Positions 37,289 to 50,039 of a DNA stretch of 64,000 nucleotides are shown piece by piece. A model generated the notes under the pieces. The model saw nothing but the letters and a program-made list of their open reading frames with translations, had not been told where the DNA came from and did no database searches. How positions within the stretch are numbered: position 1 is the first letter of the stretch; every line of letters begins with the position of its first letter. Source of the DNA: Lantana camara (Eukaryota; Streptophyta; Magnoliopsida; Lamiales; Verbenaceae); assembly GCA_037501455.1 (NCBI GenBank), contig CM074856.1, positions 50,187,001 through 50,251,000 on the forward strand, in the 5' to 3' direction. Made by a program: the position numbers and the translations under genes.

Positions 37289-40200
37289 AGCTTCCAACCG
37301 CCAACCGTAGGCTTTTCCACACACACTGCATGTTGATCTTGATAAATTTGGATTTTTCTGGTCCAACATTGGGGTGTATCCCCAAAACCCAAGCCATTAT
37401 CGTAGACTAGTTCCTTGAGAGTTGGGATGAACCCCAATCCTGGGTTCGCTAGGATTGCACACAACCGCCCAAACGTGATGGAACAGGCTCCCAAAGGGTG
37501 TAGGGCAAGATAAGCGACGATGATCTTCGTTTTGGGCCAAAGGGAGGGGCATATCTATCGAGCGAACTCAGGTATCTATCACTAGATTCTCCATCAGAAT
37601 GGCAGCTTTTAATTTTTTTTATATTTTTCCAAGCTTCCAACCGCCAACCGTAGGCTTTTCCACACACACTGCATGTTGATCTTGATAAATTTGGATTTTT
37701 CTGGTGCTACATTGGGGTGTAACCCCAAAACCCAAGCCATTATCGTAGACTAGTTCCTTGAGAGTTGGGAGGAACCCCAAGCCTGGGTTCGCAAGGATTG
37801 CACACAACCGCCCAAACGTGATGGAACAGGCTCCCCAAGGGTGTAGGGCAAGATAAGGGACGCTGATCTTCATTTTGGGCCAAAGGGAGGGGCATATCTA
37901 TCGAGCGATCTCCGGTATTTATCATTAGATCCTCCATCAGAATGGCAGCTTTTAATTTTTTTTATATTTTTCCAAGCTTCCAATCGTCAACCGTAGGCTT
38001 TTCCACACACACTGCATGTTGATCTTGATAAATTTGGATTTTTCTGGTGCAAAATTGGGGTGTAACCCCAAAACCCAAGCCATTATCGTAGACTAGTTCC
38101 TTGAGAGTTGGGAGGAACCCCAAGCCTGGGTTCGCAAGGATTGCACACAACCGCCCAAACATGATGGAACAGGCTCCCCAAGGGTGTACGGCAAGATAAG
38201 GGACGATGATCTTCATTTTGGGCCAAAGGGAAGGGCATATCTATCGAGCGATCGACGCTATCTATCACTAGATCCTCCATCAGAATGGCCTCTTTTAATT
38301 TTTTTTATATTTTCCCAAGTTCCATCTGCCAATCGTAGGCTTTTCCACACACACTGCATGTTGATCTTCATAAATTTGGATTTTTCTGGTGCAACATTGG
38401 GGTGTAACCCCAAAACCCAAGCCATTATCATAGACTAGTTCCTTGAGAGTTGGGAGGAACCCCAAGCCTGGGTTCGCAAGGATTGTACACAACCGCCCAA
38501 ACGTGATGGAACAGGCTCCCCAAGGGTGTAGGGCAAGATAAGGGACGATGATCTTCATTTTGGGCCAAAGGGAGGGGCATATCTATCGAGCGATCGACGG
38601 TATCTATCACTAGATCCTCCATCAGAATGGCCGCTTTTAATTTTTTTTATATTTTCCCAAGTTGCATCTGCCAATCGTAGGCTTTTCCACACATACTGCA
38701 TGTTGATCTTGATAAATTTGGATTTTTCTGGTGCAACATTGGGGTGTAACCCCAAAACCCAAGCCATTATCATAGACTAGTCCCTTGAGAGTTGGGAGGA
38801 ACCCCGAGCCTGGGTTCGCCAGGATTGCACACAACCGCCCAAACATGATGGAACAGGTTCCCCAAGGGTGTAGGGCAAGATAAGGGACGCTGATCTTCAT
38901 TTTGGGCCAAAGGGAGGGGCATATCTATCGAGCGATCTTCGGTATCTATCACTAGATCCTCCATCAGAATGGCTTCTTTTAATTTTTTTTTATATTTTCC
39001 CAAGCTTCCAACCGCCAACCGTAGGCTTTTCCACACACACTTCATGTTGATCTTGATAAATTTGGATTTTTCTGGTGTAACATTGGGGTGTAACCCCAAA
39101 GCCGAAACCATTATCGTAGACTAGGTCCTTTAGAGTTGGGATGAACCCCAAGCCTGTGTTCGCCAGGATTGCACACAACCGCCCAAACGTGATAGAACAG
39201 GCTCCCCAAGGGTGTAGGGCAAGATAAAGGACGCGGATCTTCATTTTGGGCCAAAGGGAGGGGCATATCTATCGAGCGATCTCCAGTATCTATCACTAGA
39301 TCCTCCATCAGAATGGCCGCTTTTAATTTTTTTTTATTTTTCCAAGCTTCCAATCGCCAACCGTAGGCTTTTTCACACACACTGCATGTTGATCTTGATA
39401 AATTTGGATTTTTCTGGTGCAACATTGGGGTGTAACCCCAAAACCCAAGCCATTATCATAGACTAGTTCCTTGAGAGTTGGGAGGAACCCCAAGCCTGGG
39501 TTCGCAAGGATTGCGCACAACCGCCCAAACGTGATGGAACAGGCTCCCCAACGGTGTAGGGCAAGATAAGGGACGATGATCTTCATTTTGGGCCAAAGGG
39601 AAGGGCATATCTATCGAGCGATTGACGCTATCTATCACTAGATCCTCCATCAGAATGGCCGCTTTTAATTTTTTTTGTATTTTCCCAAGTTTGCAAATGC
39701 TAACCGTAAGCTTTTCCACACACACTGCATGTTGATCTTGATAAATTTGGATTTTTCTGGTGCAATATTGGGGTGTAACCCTAAATCCCAAGCCATTATC
39801 GTAGACTAGTTCCTTTAGAGTTGGGAGGAACCCCAAGCCTGGGTTCGCCAGGATTGCACACAACTGCCCAAACGTGATGGAACAGGCTCCCCAAGGGTGT
39901 AGGGCAAGATAAGGGACGATGATCTCCATTTTGGGCCAAAGGGAGGGGCATATCTATCAACCGATCTCCTGTATCTATCACTAGATCCTCCATCAGAATG
40001 GCCGCTTTTAATTTTTTTTATATTTTCCCAAGCTTCCACACCCCAACCGTAGGCTCTTCCACACACACTGCATGTTGATCTTGATAAATTTGGATTTTTC
40101 TGGTGCAACATTGGGGTGTAACCCCAAAACCCAAGCCATTATCGTAGACTAGTTCCTTGAGAGTTGGGATTAACCCCAAGCCTGGCTTCGCCATGATTGC

Positions 40201-42655
40201 ACACAACCGCCCAAACATGATGGAACAGGCTCCCCAAGGGTGTAGGGCAAGATAAGGGACGCTGATCTTCATTTTGGGCTAAAGGGAGGGGCATATCTAT
40301 CGAGCGATCTCCGATATCTATCACTAGATCCTCCATCAGAATGGACGCTTTTAATTTTTTTTTTTTTCCCAAGCTTCCAACTGCCAACCGTAGGCTTTTC
40401 CACACACACTGCATGTTGATCTTGATAAATTTGGATTTTTCTGGTGCAACATTGGGGTGTAACCCCAAAACCCAAGCCATTATCGTAGACTAGTTCCTTG
40501 AGAGTTGGGAGGAACCCCAAGCCTGGGTTCGCCAGGATTGCACACAACCGCCCAAACTTGATGGAACAGGCTCCCCAAGGGTGTAGGGCAAGATAAGGGA
40601 CGCTGATCTTCATTTTGGGCCAGAGGGAGAGGCATATCTATCGAGCGATCTCCGATATCTATCACTAGATCCTCCATCAGAATTGTCGCTTTTAATTTTT
40701 TTTTTTATTTTCCCAAGGTTCCAACCGCCAACCGTAGGCTTTTCCACACACACTGCATGTTGATCTTGATAAATTTGGATTTTTCTGGTGCAACATTAGG
40801 GTGTAACCCCCAAACCCAAGCCATTATCGTAGACTAGTTCCTTGAGACTTGGGATGAACCCCAAGCCTGGGTTCGCCAGGATTGCACACAACCGCCCAAA
40901 CATGATGGAACAGGCTCCCAAAGGGTGTAGGGCAAGATAAGGGACGCTGATCTTCATTTTGGGCCAAAGGGAGGGGCATATCTATCGAGCGATCACAGGT
41001 ATCTATCTCTAGATCCTCCATCAGAATGGCCGCTTTTAATTTTTTTTATATTTTTCCAAGCTTCCAACCGCCAACCGTAGGCTTTTCCACACACACTGCA
41101 TGTTGATCTTGATAAATTTGGATTTTTCAGGTGCAACATTGGGGTGTAACCCCAAAACCCATGCCATTATCGTAGACTAGTTCCTTGAGAGTTGGGAGGA
41201 ACCCCAAGCCTGGGTTCGCAAGGATTGCACACAACCGCCCAAACGTGATGGAACAGGCTCCCCAAGGGTGTAGAGCAAGATAAGGGACGATGATCTTCAT
41301 TTTGGGCCAAAGGGAGGGGCATATCTATCGACCGATCTCCGATATTTATCACTAGATCCTCCATCAGAATGGCCGCTCTTAATTTTTCTTATATTTTCCC
41401 AACCTTCCAACCGCCAATCGTAGGCTTTTCCACACACACTGCATGTTGATCTTCATAAATTTGGATTTTTCTGGTGCAACATTGGGGTGTATCCCTAAAA
41501 CCCAAGCCATTATCGTAGACTAGTTCCTTGAGAGTTGGGAGGAACCCCAAGCCTGGGTTCGCCAGGATTGCACACAGCCGCCAAAAAGTGATGGAACAGG
41601 CTCCCCAAGGGTGTAGGGCAAGATAAGGGACGATGATCTCCATTTTGGGCCAAAGGGAGGGGCATATCTATCGACCGATCTCCGGTATCTATCACTAGAT
41701 CCTCCATCAGAATGGCCGCTTTTAATTTTTTTTATATTTTCTCAGGCTTCCACACCCCAACCATAGGCTCTTCCACACACACTGCATGTTGATCTTGATA
41801 AATTTGAATTTTTCTGGTGCAACATTGGGGTGTAACCCCAAAACCCAAGCCATTATCGTAGACTAGTTCCTTGAGAGTTGGGATGAACCCCAAGCCTGGC
41901 TTCGCCATGGTTTCACACAACCACCCAAACGTGATGGAACAGGCTCCCCAAGGGTGTAGGGCAAGATAAGGGAAGCTGATCTTCATTTTGGGCCAAAGGG
42001 AGGGGCATATCTATCGAGCGATCTCCGATATCTATCACTAGATCCTCCATCAGAGTGGTCGCTTTTAACTTTTTTTTTTTTTTTTCCCAAGCTTCCAACC
42101 GCCAACCGTAGGCTTTTCCACACATACTGCATGTTGATCTTGATAAATATGGATTTTTCTGGTGCAACATTGGGGTGTATCCCCAAAACCCAAGCCATTA
42201 TCGTAGACTAGTTCCTTGAGACTTGGGATGAACCCCAAGCTTGGGTTCGCCAGGATTGCACACAACCGCCCAAACGTGATGGAACAGGCTCCCCAAGGGT
42301 GTAGGGCAAGATAAGGGACGCTGATCTTCATTTTGGGCCAAAGGGAGGGGCATATCTATCGAGCGATCGACGGTATCTATCTCTAGATCCTCCATCAGAA
42401 TGACCGCTTTTAATTTCGTTTATATTTTTCCAAGCTTCCAACCGCCAACCGTAGGCTTTGCCACACACACTGCATGTTGATCTTGATAAATTTGGATTTT
42501 TCTGGTGCAACATTGGGGTGTAACCCCAAAACCCAAGCCATTATCGTAGACTAGTTCCTTGAGAGTGTGGAGGAACCCCAAGCCTGGGTTCGCAAGGATT
42601 GCACACAACCGCCCAAACGTGATGGAACAGGCTCCCCAAGGGTGTAGGGCAAGAT
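37289..42655. repeat. 16-monomer higher-order unit, second copy
   Basis: This block matches 42776-48142 base for base with a constant shift of 5487 bp (16 x 343 minus 1). Only a handful of differences were noticed by eye, such as ACACATACTG against ACACACACTG near 38690, GGCCGC against GGACGC near 39999, and TTTTAACTT against TTTTAATTT near 42065. Identity is therefore well above 99%. Monomers inside the unit differ from one another much more than the two units do, which defines a higher-order repeat. Confidence 0.93.
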
Positions 42656-42775
42656 AAGCGACGATGATCTTCGTTTTGGGCCAAAGGGAGGGGCATATCT
42701 ATCGAGCGAACTCAGGTATCTATCACTAGATTCTCCATCAGAATGGCAGCTTTTAATTTTTTTTATATTTTTCCA
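42656..42775. repeat. Junction segment between 16-mer units
   Basis: These 120 bp carry AGCGACGATGATCTTCGTTTTGGG and the rest of a monomer part that is found again at 37512-37631 and at 42999-43118. The switch to the next unit comes at CCAAGCTTCCAACCGCC. The junction monomer is therefore a hybrid of two different monomer types, as expected from unequal crossover in register with the 343-bp period. Confidence 0.8.
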
Positions 42776-45700
42776 AGCTTCCAACCGCCAACCGTAGGCT
42801 TTTCCACACACACTGCATGTTGATCTTGATAAATTTGGATTTTTCTGGTCCAACATTGGGGTGTATCCCCAAAACCCAAGCCATTATCGTAGACTAGTTC
42901 CTTGAGAGTTGGGATGAACCCCAATCCTGGGTTCGCTAGGATTGCACACAACCGCCCAAACGTGATGGAACAGGCTCCCAAAGGGTGTAGGGCAAGATAA
43001 GCGACGATGATCTTCGTTTTGGGCCAAAGGGAGGGGCATATCTATCGAGCGAACTCAGGTATCTATCACTAGATTCTCCATCAGAATGGCAGCTTTTAAT
43101 TTTTTTTATATTTTTCCAAGCTTCCAACCGCCAACCGTAGGCTTTTCCACACACACTGCATGTTGATCTTGATAAATTTGGATTTTTCTGGTGCTACATT
43201 GGGGTGTAACCCCAAAACCCAAGCCATTATCGTAGACTAGTTCCTTGAGAGTTGGGAGGAACCCCAAGCCTGGGTTCGCAAGGATTGCACACAACCGCCC
43301 AAACGTGATGGAACAGGCTCCCCAAGGGTGTAGGGCAAGATAAGGGACGCTGATCTTCATTTTGGGCCAAAGGGAGGGGCATATCTATCGAGCGATCTCC
43401 GGTATTTATCATTAGATCCTCCATCAGAATGGCAGCTTTTAATTTTTTTTATATTTTTCCAAGCTTCCAATCGTCAACCGTAGGCTTTTCCACACACACT
43501 GCATGTTGATCTTGATAAATTTGGATTTTTCTGGTGCAAAATTGGGGTGTAACCCCAAAACCCAAGCCATTATCGTAGACTAGTTCCTTGAGAGTTGGGA
43601 GGAACCCCAAGCCTGGGTTCGCAAGGATTGCACACAACCGCCCAAACATGATGGAACAGGCTCCCCAAGGGTGTACGGCAAGATAAGGGACGATGATCTT
43701 CATTTTGGGCCAAAGGGAAGGGCATATCTATCGAGCGATCGACGCTATCTATCACTAGATCCTCCATCAGAATGGCCTCTTTTAATTTTTTTTATATTTT
43801 CCCAAGTTCCATCTGCCAATCGTAGGCTTTTCCACACACACTGCATGTTGATCTTCATAAATTTGGATTTTTCTGGTGCAACATTGGGGTGTAACCCCAA
43901 AACCCAAGCCATTATCATAGACTAGTTCCTTGAGAGTTGGGAGGAACCCCAAGCCTGGGTTCGCAAGGATTGTACACAACCGCCCAAACGTGATGGAACA
44001 GGCTCCCCAAGGGTGTAGGGCAAGATAAGGGACGATGATCTTCATTTTGGGCCAAAGGGAGGGGCATATCTATCGAGCGATCGACGGTATCTATCACTAG
44101 ATCCTCCATCAGAATGGCCGCTTTTAATTTTTTTTATATTTTCCCAAGTTGCATCTGCCAATCGTAGGCTTTTCCACACACACTGCATGTTGATCTTGAT
44201 AAATTTGGATTTTTCTGGTGCAACATTGGGGTGTAACCCCAAAACCCAAGCCATTATCATAGACTAGTCCCTTGAGAGTTGGGAGGAACCCCGAGCCTGG
44301 GTTCGCCAGGATTGCACACAACCGCCCAAACATGATGGAACAGGTTCCCCAAGGGTGTAGGGCAAGATAAGGGACGCTGATCTTCATTTTGGGCCAAAGG
44401 GAGGGGCATATCTATCGAGCGATCTTCGGTATCTATCACTAGATCCTCCATCAGAATGGCTTCTTTTAATTTTTTTTTATATTTTCCCAAGCTTCCAACC
44501 GCCAACCGTAGGCTTTTCCACACACACTTCATGTTGATCTTGATAAATTTGGATTTTTCTGGTGTAACATTGGGGTGTAACCCCAAAGCCGAAACCATTA
44601 TCGTAGACTAGGTCCTTTAGAGTTGGGATGAACCCCAAGCCTGTGTTCGCCAGGATTGCACACAACCGCCCAAACGTGATAGAACAGGCTCCCCAAGGGT
44701 GTAGGGCAAGATAAAGGACGCGGATCTTCATTTTGGGCCAAAGGGAGGGGCATATCTATCGAGCGATCTCCAGTATCTATCACTAGATCCTCCATCAGAA
44801 TGGCCGCTTTTAATTTTTTTTTATTTTTCCAAGCTTCCAATCGCCAACCGTAGGCTTTTTCACACACACTGCATGTTGATCTTGATAAATTTGGATTTTT
44901 CTGGTGCAACATTGGGGTGTAACCCCAAAACCCAAGCCATTATCATAGACTAGTTCCTTGAGAGTTGGGAGGAACCCCAAGCCTGGGTTCGCAAGGATTG
45001 CGCACAACCGCCCAAACGTGATGGAACAGGCTCCCCAACGGTGTAGGGCAAGATAAGGGACGATGATCTTCATTTTGGGCCAAAGGGAAGGGCATATCTA
45101 TCGAGCGATTGACGCTATCTATCACTAGATCCTCCATCAGAATGGCCGCTTTTAATTTTTTTTGTATTTTCCCAAGTTTGCAAATGCTAACCGTAAGCTT
45201 TTCCACACACACTGCATGTTGATCTTGATAAATTTGGATTTTTCTGGTGCAATATTGGGGTGTAACCCTAAATCCCAAGCCATTATCGTAGACTAGTTCC
45301 TTTAGAGTTGGGAGGAACCCCAAGCCTGGGTTCGCCAGGATTGCACACAACTGCCCAAACGTGATGGAACAGGCTCCCCAAGGGTGTAGGGCAAGATAAG
45401 GGACGATGATCTCCATTTTGGGCCAAAGGGAGGGGCATATCTATCAACCGATCTCCTGTATCTATCACTAGATCCTCCATCAGAATGGACGCTTTTAATT
45501 TTTTTTATATTTTCCCAAGCTTCCACACCCCAACCGTAGGCTCTTCCACACACACTGCATGTTGATCTTGATAAATTTGGATTTTTCTGGTGCAACATTG
45601 GGGTGTAACCCCAAAACCCAAGCCATTATCGTAGACTAGTTCCTTGAGAGTTGGGATTAACCCCAAGCCTGGCTTCGCCATGATTGCACACAACCGCCCA

Positions 45701-48142
45701 AACATGATGGAACAGGCTCCCCAAGGGTGTAGGGCAAGATAAGGGACGCTGATCTTCATTTTGGGCTAAAGGGAGGGGCATATCTATCGAGCGATCTCCG
45801 ATATCTATCACTAGATCCTCCATCAGAATGGACGCTTTTAATTTTTTTTTTTTTCCCAAGCTTCCAACTGCCAACCGTAGGCTTTTCCACACACACTGCA
45901 TGTTGATCTTGATAAATTTGGATTTTTCTGGTGCAACATTGGGGTGTAACCCCAAAACCCAAGCCATTATCGTAGACTAGTTCCTTGAGAGTTGGGAGGA
46001 ACCCCAAGCCTGGGTTCGCCAGGATTGCACACAACCGCCCAAACTTGATGGAACAGGCTCCCCAAGGGTGTAGGGCAAGATAAGGGACGCTGATCTTCAT
46101 TTTGGGCCAGAGGGAGAGGCATATCTATCGAGCGATCTCCGATATCTATCACTAGATCCTCCATCAGAATTGTCGCTTTTAATTTTTTTTTTTATTTTCC
46201 CAAGGTTCCAACCGCCAACCGTAGGCTTTTCCACACACACTGCATGTTGATCTTGATAAATTTGGATTTTTCTGGTGCAACATTAGGGTGTAACCCCCAA
46301 ACCCAAGCCATTATCGTAGACTAGTTCCTTGAGACTTGGGATGAACCCCAAGCCTGGGTTCGCCAGGATTGCACACAACCGCCCAAACATGATGGAACAG
46401 GCTCCCAAAGGGTGTAGGGCAAGATAAGGGACGCTGATCTTCATTTTGGGCCAAAGGGAGGGGCATATCTATCGAGCGATCACAGGTATCTATCTCTAGA
46501 TCCTCCATCAGAATGGCCGCTTTTAATTTTTTTTATATTTTTCCAAGCTTCCAACCGCCAACCGTAGGCTTTTCCACACACACTGCATGTTGATCTTGAT
46601 AAATTTGGATTTTTCAGGTGCAACATTGGGGTGTAACCCCAAAACCCATGCCATTATCGTAGACTAGTTCCTTGAGAGTTGGGAGGAACCCCAAGCCTGG
46701 GTTCGCAAGGATTGCACACAACCGCCCAAACGTGATGGAACAGGCTCCCCAAGGGTGTAGAGCAAGATAAGGGACGATGATCTTCATTTTGGGCCAAAGG
46801 GAGGGGCATATCTATCGACCGATCTCCGATATTTATCACTAGATCCTCCATCAGAATGGCCGCTCTTAATTTTTCTTATATTTTCCCAACCTTCCAACCG
46901 CCAATCGTAGGCTTTTCCACACACACTGCATGTTGATCTTCATAAATTTGGATTTTTCTGGTGCAACATTGGGGTGTATCCCTAAAACCCAAGCCATTAT
47001 CGTAGACTAGTTCCTTGAGAGTTGGGAGGAACCCCAAGCCTGGGTTCGCCAGGATTGCACACAGCCGCCAAAAAGTGATGGAACAGGCTCCCCAAGGGTG
47101 TAGGGCAAGATAAGGGACGATGATCTCCATTTTGGGCCAAAGGGAGGGGCATATCTATCGACCGATCTCCGGTATCTATCACTAGATCCTCCATCAGAAT
47201 GGCCGCTTTTAATTTTTTTTATATTTTCTCAGGCTTCCACACCCCAACCATAGGCTCTTCCACACACACTGCATGTTGATCTTGATAAATTTGAATTTTT
47301 CTGGTGCAACATTGGGGTGTAACCCCAAAACCCAAGCCATTATCGTAGACTAGTTCCTTGAGAGTTGGGATGAACCCCAAGCCTGGCTTCGCCATGGTTT
47401 CACACAACCACCCAAACGTGATGGAACAGGCTCCCCAAGGGTGTAGGGCAAGATAAGGGAAGCTGATCTTCATTTTGGGCCAAAGGGAGGGGCATATCTA
47501 TCGAGCGATCTCCGATATCTATCACTAGATCCTCCATCAGAGTGGTCGCTTTTAATTTTTTTTTTTTTTTTTCCCAAGCTTCCAACCGCCAACCGTAGGC
47601 TTTTCCACACATACTGCATGTTGATCTTGATAAATATGGATTTTTCTGGTGCAACATTGGGGTGTATCCCCAAAACCCAAGCCATTATCGTAGACTAGTT
47701 CCTTGAGACTTGGGATGAACCCCAAGCTTGGGTTCGCCAGGATTGCACACAACCGCCCAAACGTGATGGAACAGGCTCCCCAAGGGTGTAGGGCAAGATA
47801 AGGGACGCTGATCTTCATTTTGGGCCAAAGGGAGGGGCATATCTATCGAGCGATCGACGGTATCTATCTCTAGATCCTCCATCAGAATGACCGCTTTTAA
47901 TTTCGTTTATATTTTTCCAAGCTTCCAACCGCCAACCGTAGGCTTTGCCACACACACTGCATGTTGATCTTGATAAATTTGGATTTTTCTGGTGCAACAT
48001 TGGGGTGTAACCCCAAAACCCAAGCCATTATCGTAGACTAGTTCCTTGAGAGTGTGGAGGAACCCCAAGCCTGGGTTCGCAAGGATTGCACACAACCGCC
48101 CAAACGTGATGGAATAGGCTCCCCAAGGGTGTAGGGCAAGAT
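42776..48142. repeat. 16-monomer higher-order unit, third copy
   Basis: Near-perfect copy of 37289-42655. The match ends close to 48107-48142, where this copy has GGAATAGGC and AGATATGGGACG while the second copy has GGAACAGGC and AGATAAGCGACG. Beyond that point the array carries monomers that also resemble 53.9-54.3 kb. Confidence 0.92.
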
Positions 48143-50039
48143 ATGGGACGATGATCTTCATTTTGGGCCAAAGGGAGGGGCATATCTATCGACCGATCTC
48201 CGATATTTATCACTAGATCCTCCATCAGAATGGCCGCTCTTAATTTTTTTTATATTTTCCCAACCTTCCAACCGCCAACCGTAGGCTTTTCCACACACAC
48301 TGCATGTTGATCTTCATAAATTTGGATTTTTCTGGTGCAACATTGGGGTGTATCCCCAAAACCCAAGCCATTATCATACACTAGTTCCTTGAGAGTTGGG
48401 AGGAACCCCAAGCCTGGGTTCACCAGGATTGCACACAGCCGCCCAAAAGTGATGGAACAGGCTCCCCAAGGGTGTAGGGCAAGATAAGGGACGCTGATCT
48501 TCATTTTGGGCCAAAGGGAGGGGCATATCTATCGAGCGATCTCCGGTATTTATCACTAGATCCTCCATCAGAATGGCCGCTTTTAATTTTTTTTTATATT
48601 TTCCCAAGCTTCCAACTGCCAACCGTAGGCTTTTCCACACACACTGCATGTTGATCTTGATAAATTTGGATTTTTCTGGTGCAACATTGGGGTATAACCC
48701 CAAAACCCAAGCCATTATCATAGACTAGTTCCTTGAGAGTTGGGAGGAACCCCAAGCCTGGGTTCGCTAGGATTGCACACAACCGCCCAAACATGATGGA
48801 ACAGGCTCCCCAAGGGTGTAGGGCAAGATAAGGGACGCTGATCTTCATTTTGGGCCAAAGGGAGGGGCATATCTATCGAGCGATCTCCGATATCTATCAC
48901 TAGATCCTCCATCAGAATGGAAGCTTTTAATTTTTTTTTTATTTTCCCAAGCTTCCAACCGCCAATCGTAGGCTTTTCCACACACACTGCATGTTGATCT
49001 TGATAAATTTGGATTTTTCTGGTGCAACATTGGGGTGTAAACCCAAAACCCAAGCCATTATCCTAGACTAGTTCCTTGAGAGTTGGGAGGAACCCCAAGC
49101 CTGGGTTCGCCAGGATTGCACACAACCGCCGAAACGTGATGGAACAGGCTCCCCAATGGTGTAGGGCAAGATAAGGGACGCTGATCTTCATTTTGGGCCA
49201 AAGGGAGGGGCATATCTATCGAGCGATCTCCGGTATCTATCACTAGATCCTCCATCACAATGGCCGCTTTTAATTTTTTTTATATTTTCCTAAGCTTCCA
49301 ACCGCCAACCGTAGGCTTTTCCACACACACTGCATGTTGATCTTCATAAATTTGGATTTTTCTGGTGCAACATTGGGGTGTAACCCCAAAACCCAAGCCA
49401 TTATCATAGACTAGTTCCTTGAGAGTTGGGAGGAACCCCAAGCCTGGGTTCGCAAGGATTGCACACAACCGCCCAAACGTCATGGAACAGGCTCCCCAAG
49501 GGTGTAGGGCAAGATAAGGGACGATGATCTTCATTTTGGGCCAAAGGGAGGGGCATATCTATCGAGCGATCGACGGTATCTATCACTAGATCCTCCATCA
49601 GAATGGCCGCTTTTAATTTTTTTTATATTTTCCCATGCTTCCAACTGCCAACCGTAGGCTTTTCCACACACACTGCATGTTGATCTTGATAAATTTGGAT
49701 TTTTCTGGTGCAACATTGGGGTGTAACCCCAAAACCCAAGCCATTATCATAGACTAGTTCCTTGAGAGTTGGGAGGAACCCCAAGCCTGGGTTCGCTAGG
49801 ATTGCACACAATCGCCCGAACATGATGGAACAGGCTCCCCAAGGGTGTAGGGCAAGATAAGGGACTCTGATCTTCATTTTGGGCCAAAGGGAGGGGCATA
49901 TCTATCGAGCGATCTCCGATATCTATCACTAGATCCTCCATCAGAATGGCCGCTTTTAATTTTGTTTATATTTTCCCAAGCTTCCAACCGCCAACCGTAG
50001 GCTTTTCCACACACACTGCATGTTGATCTTGATAAATTT

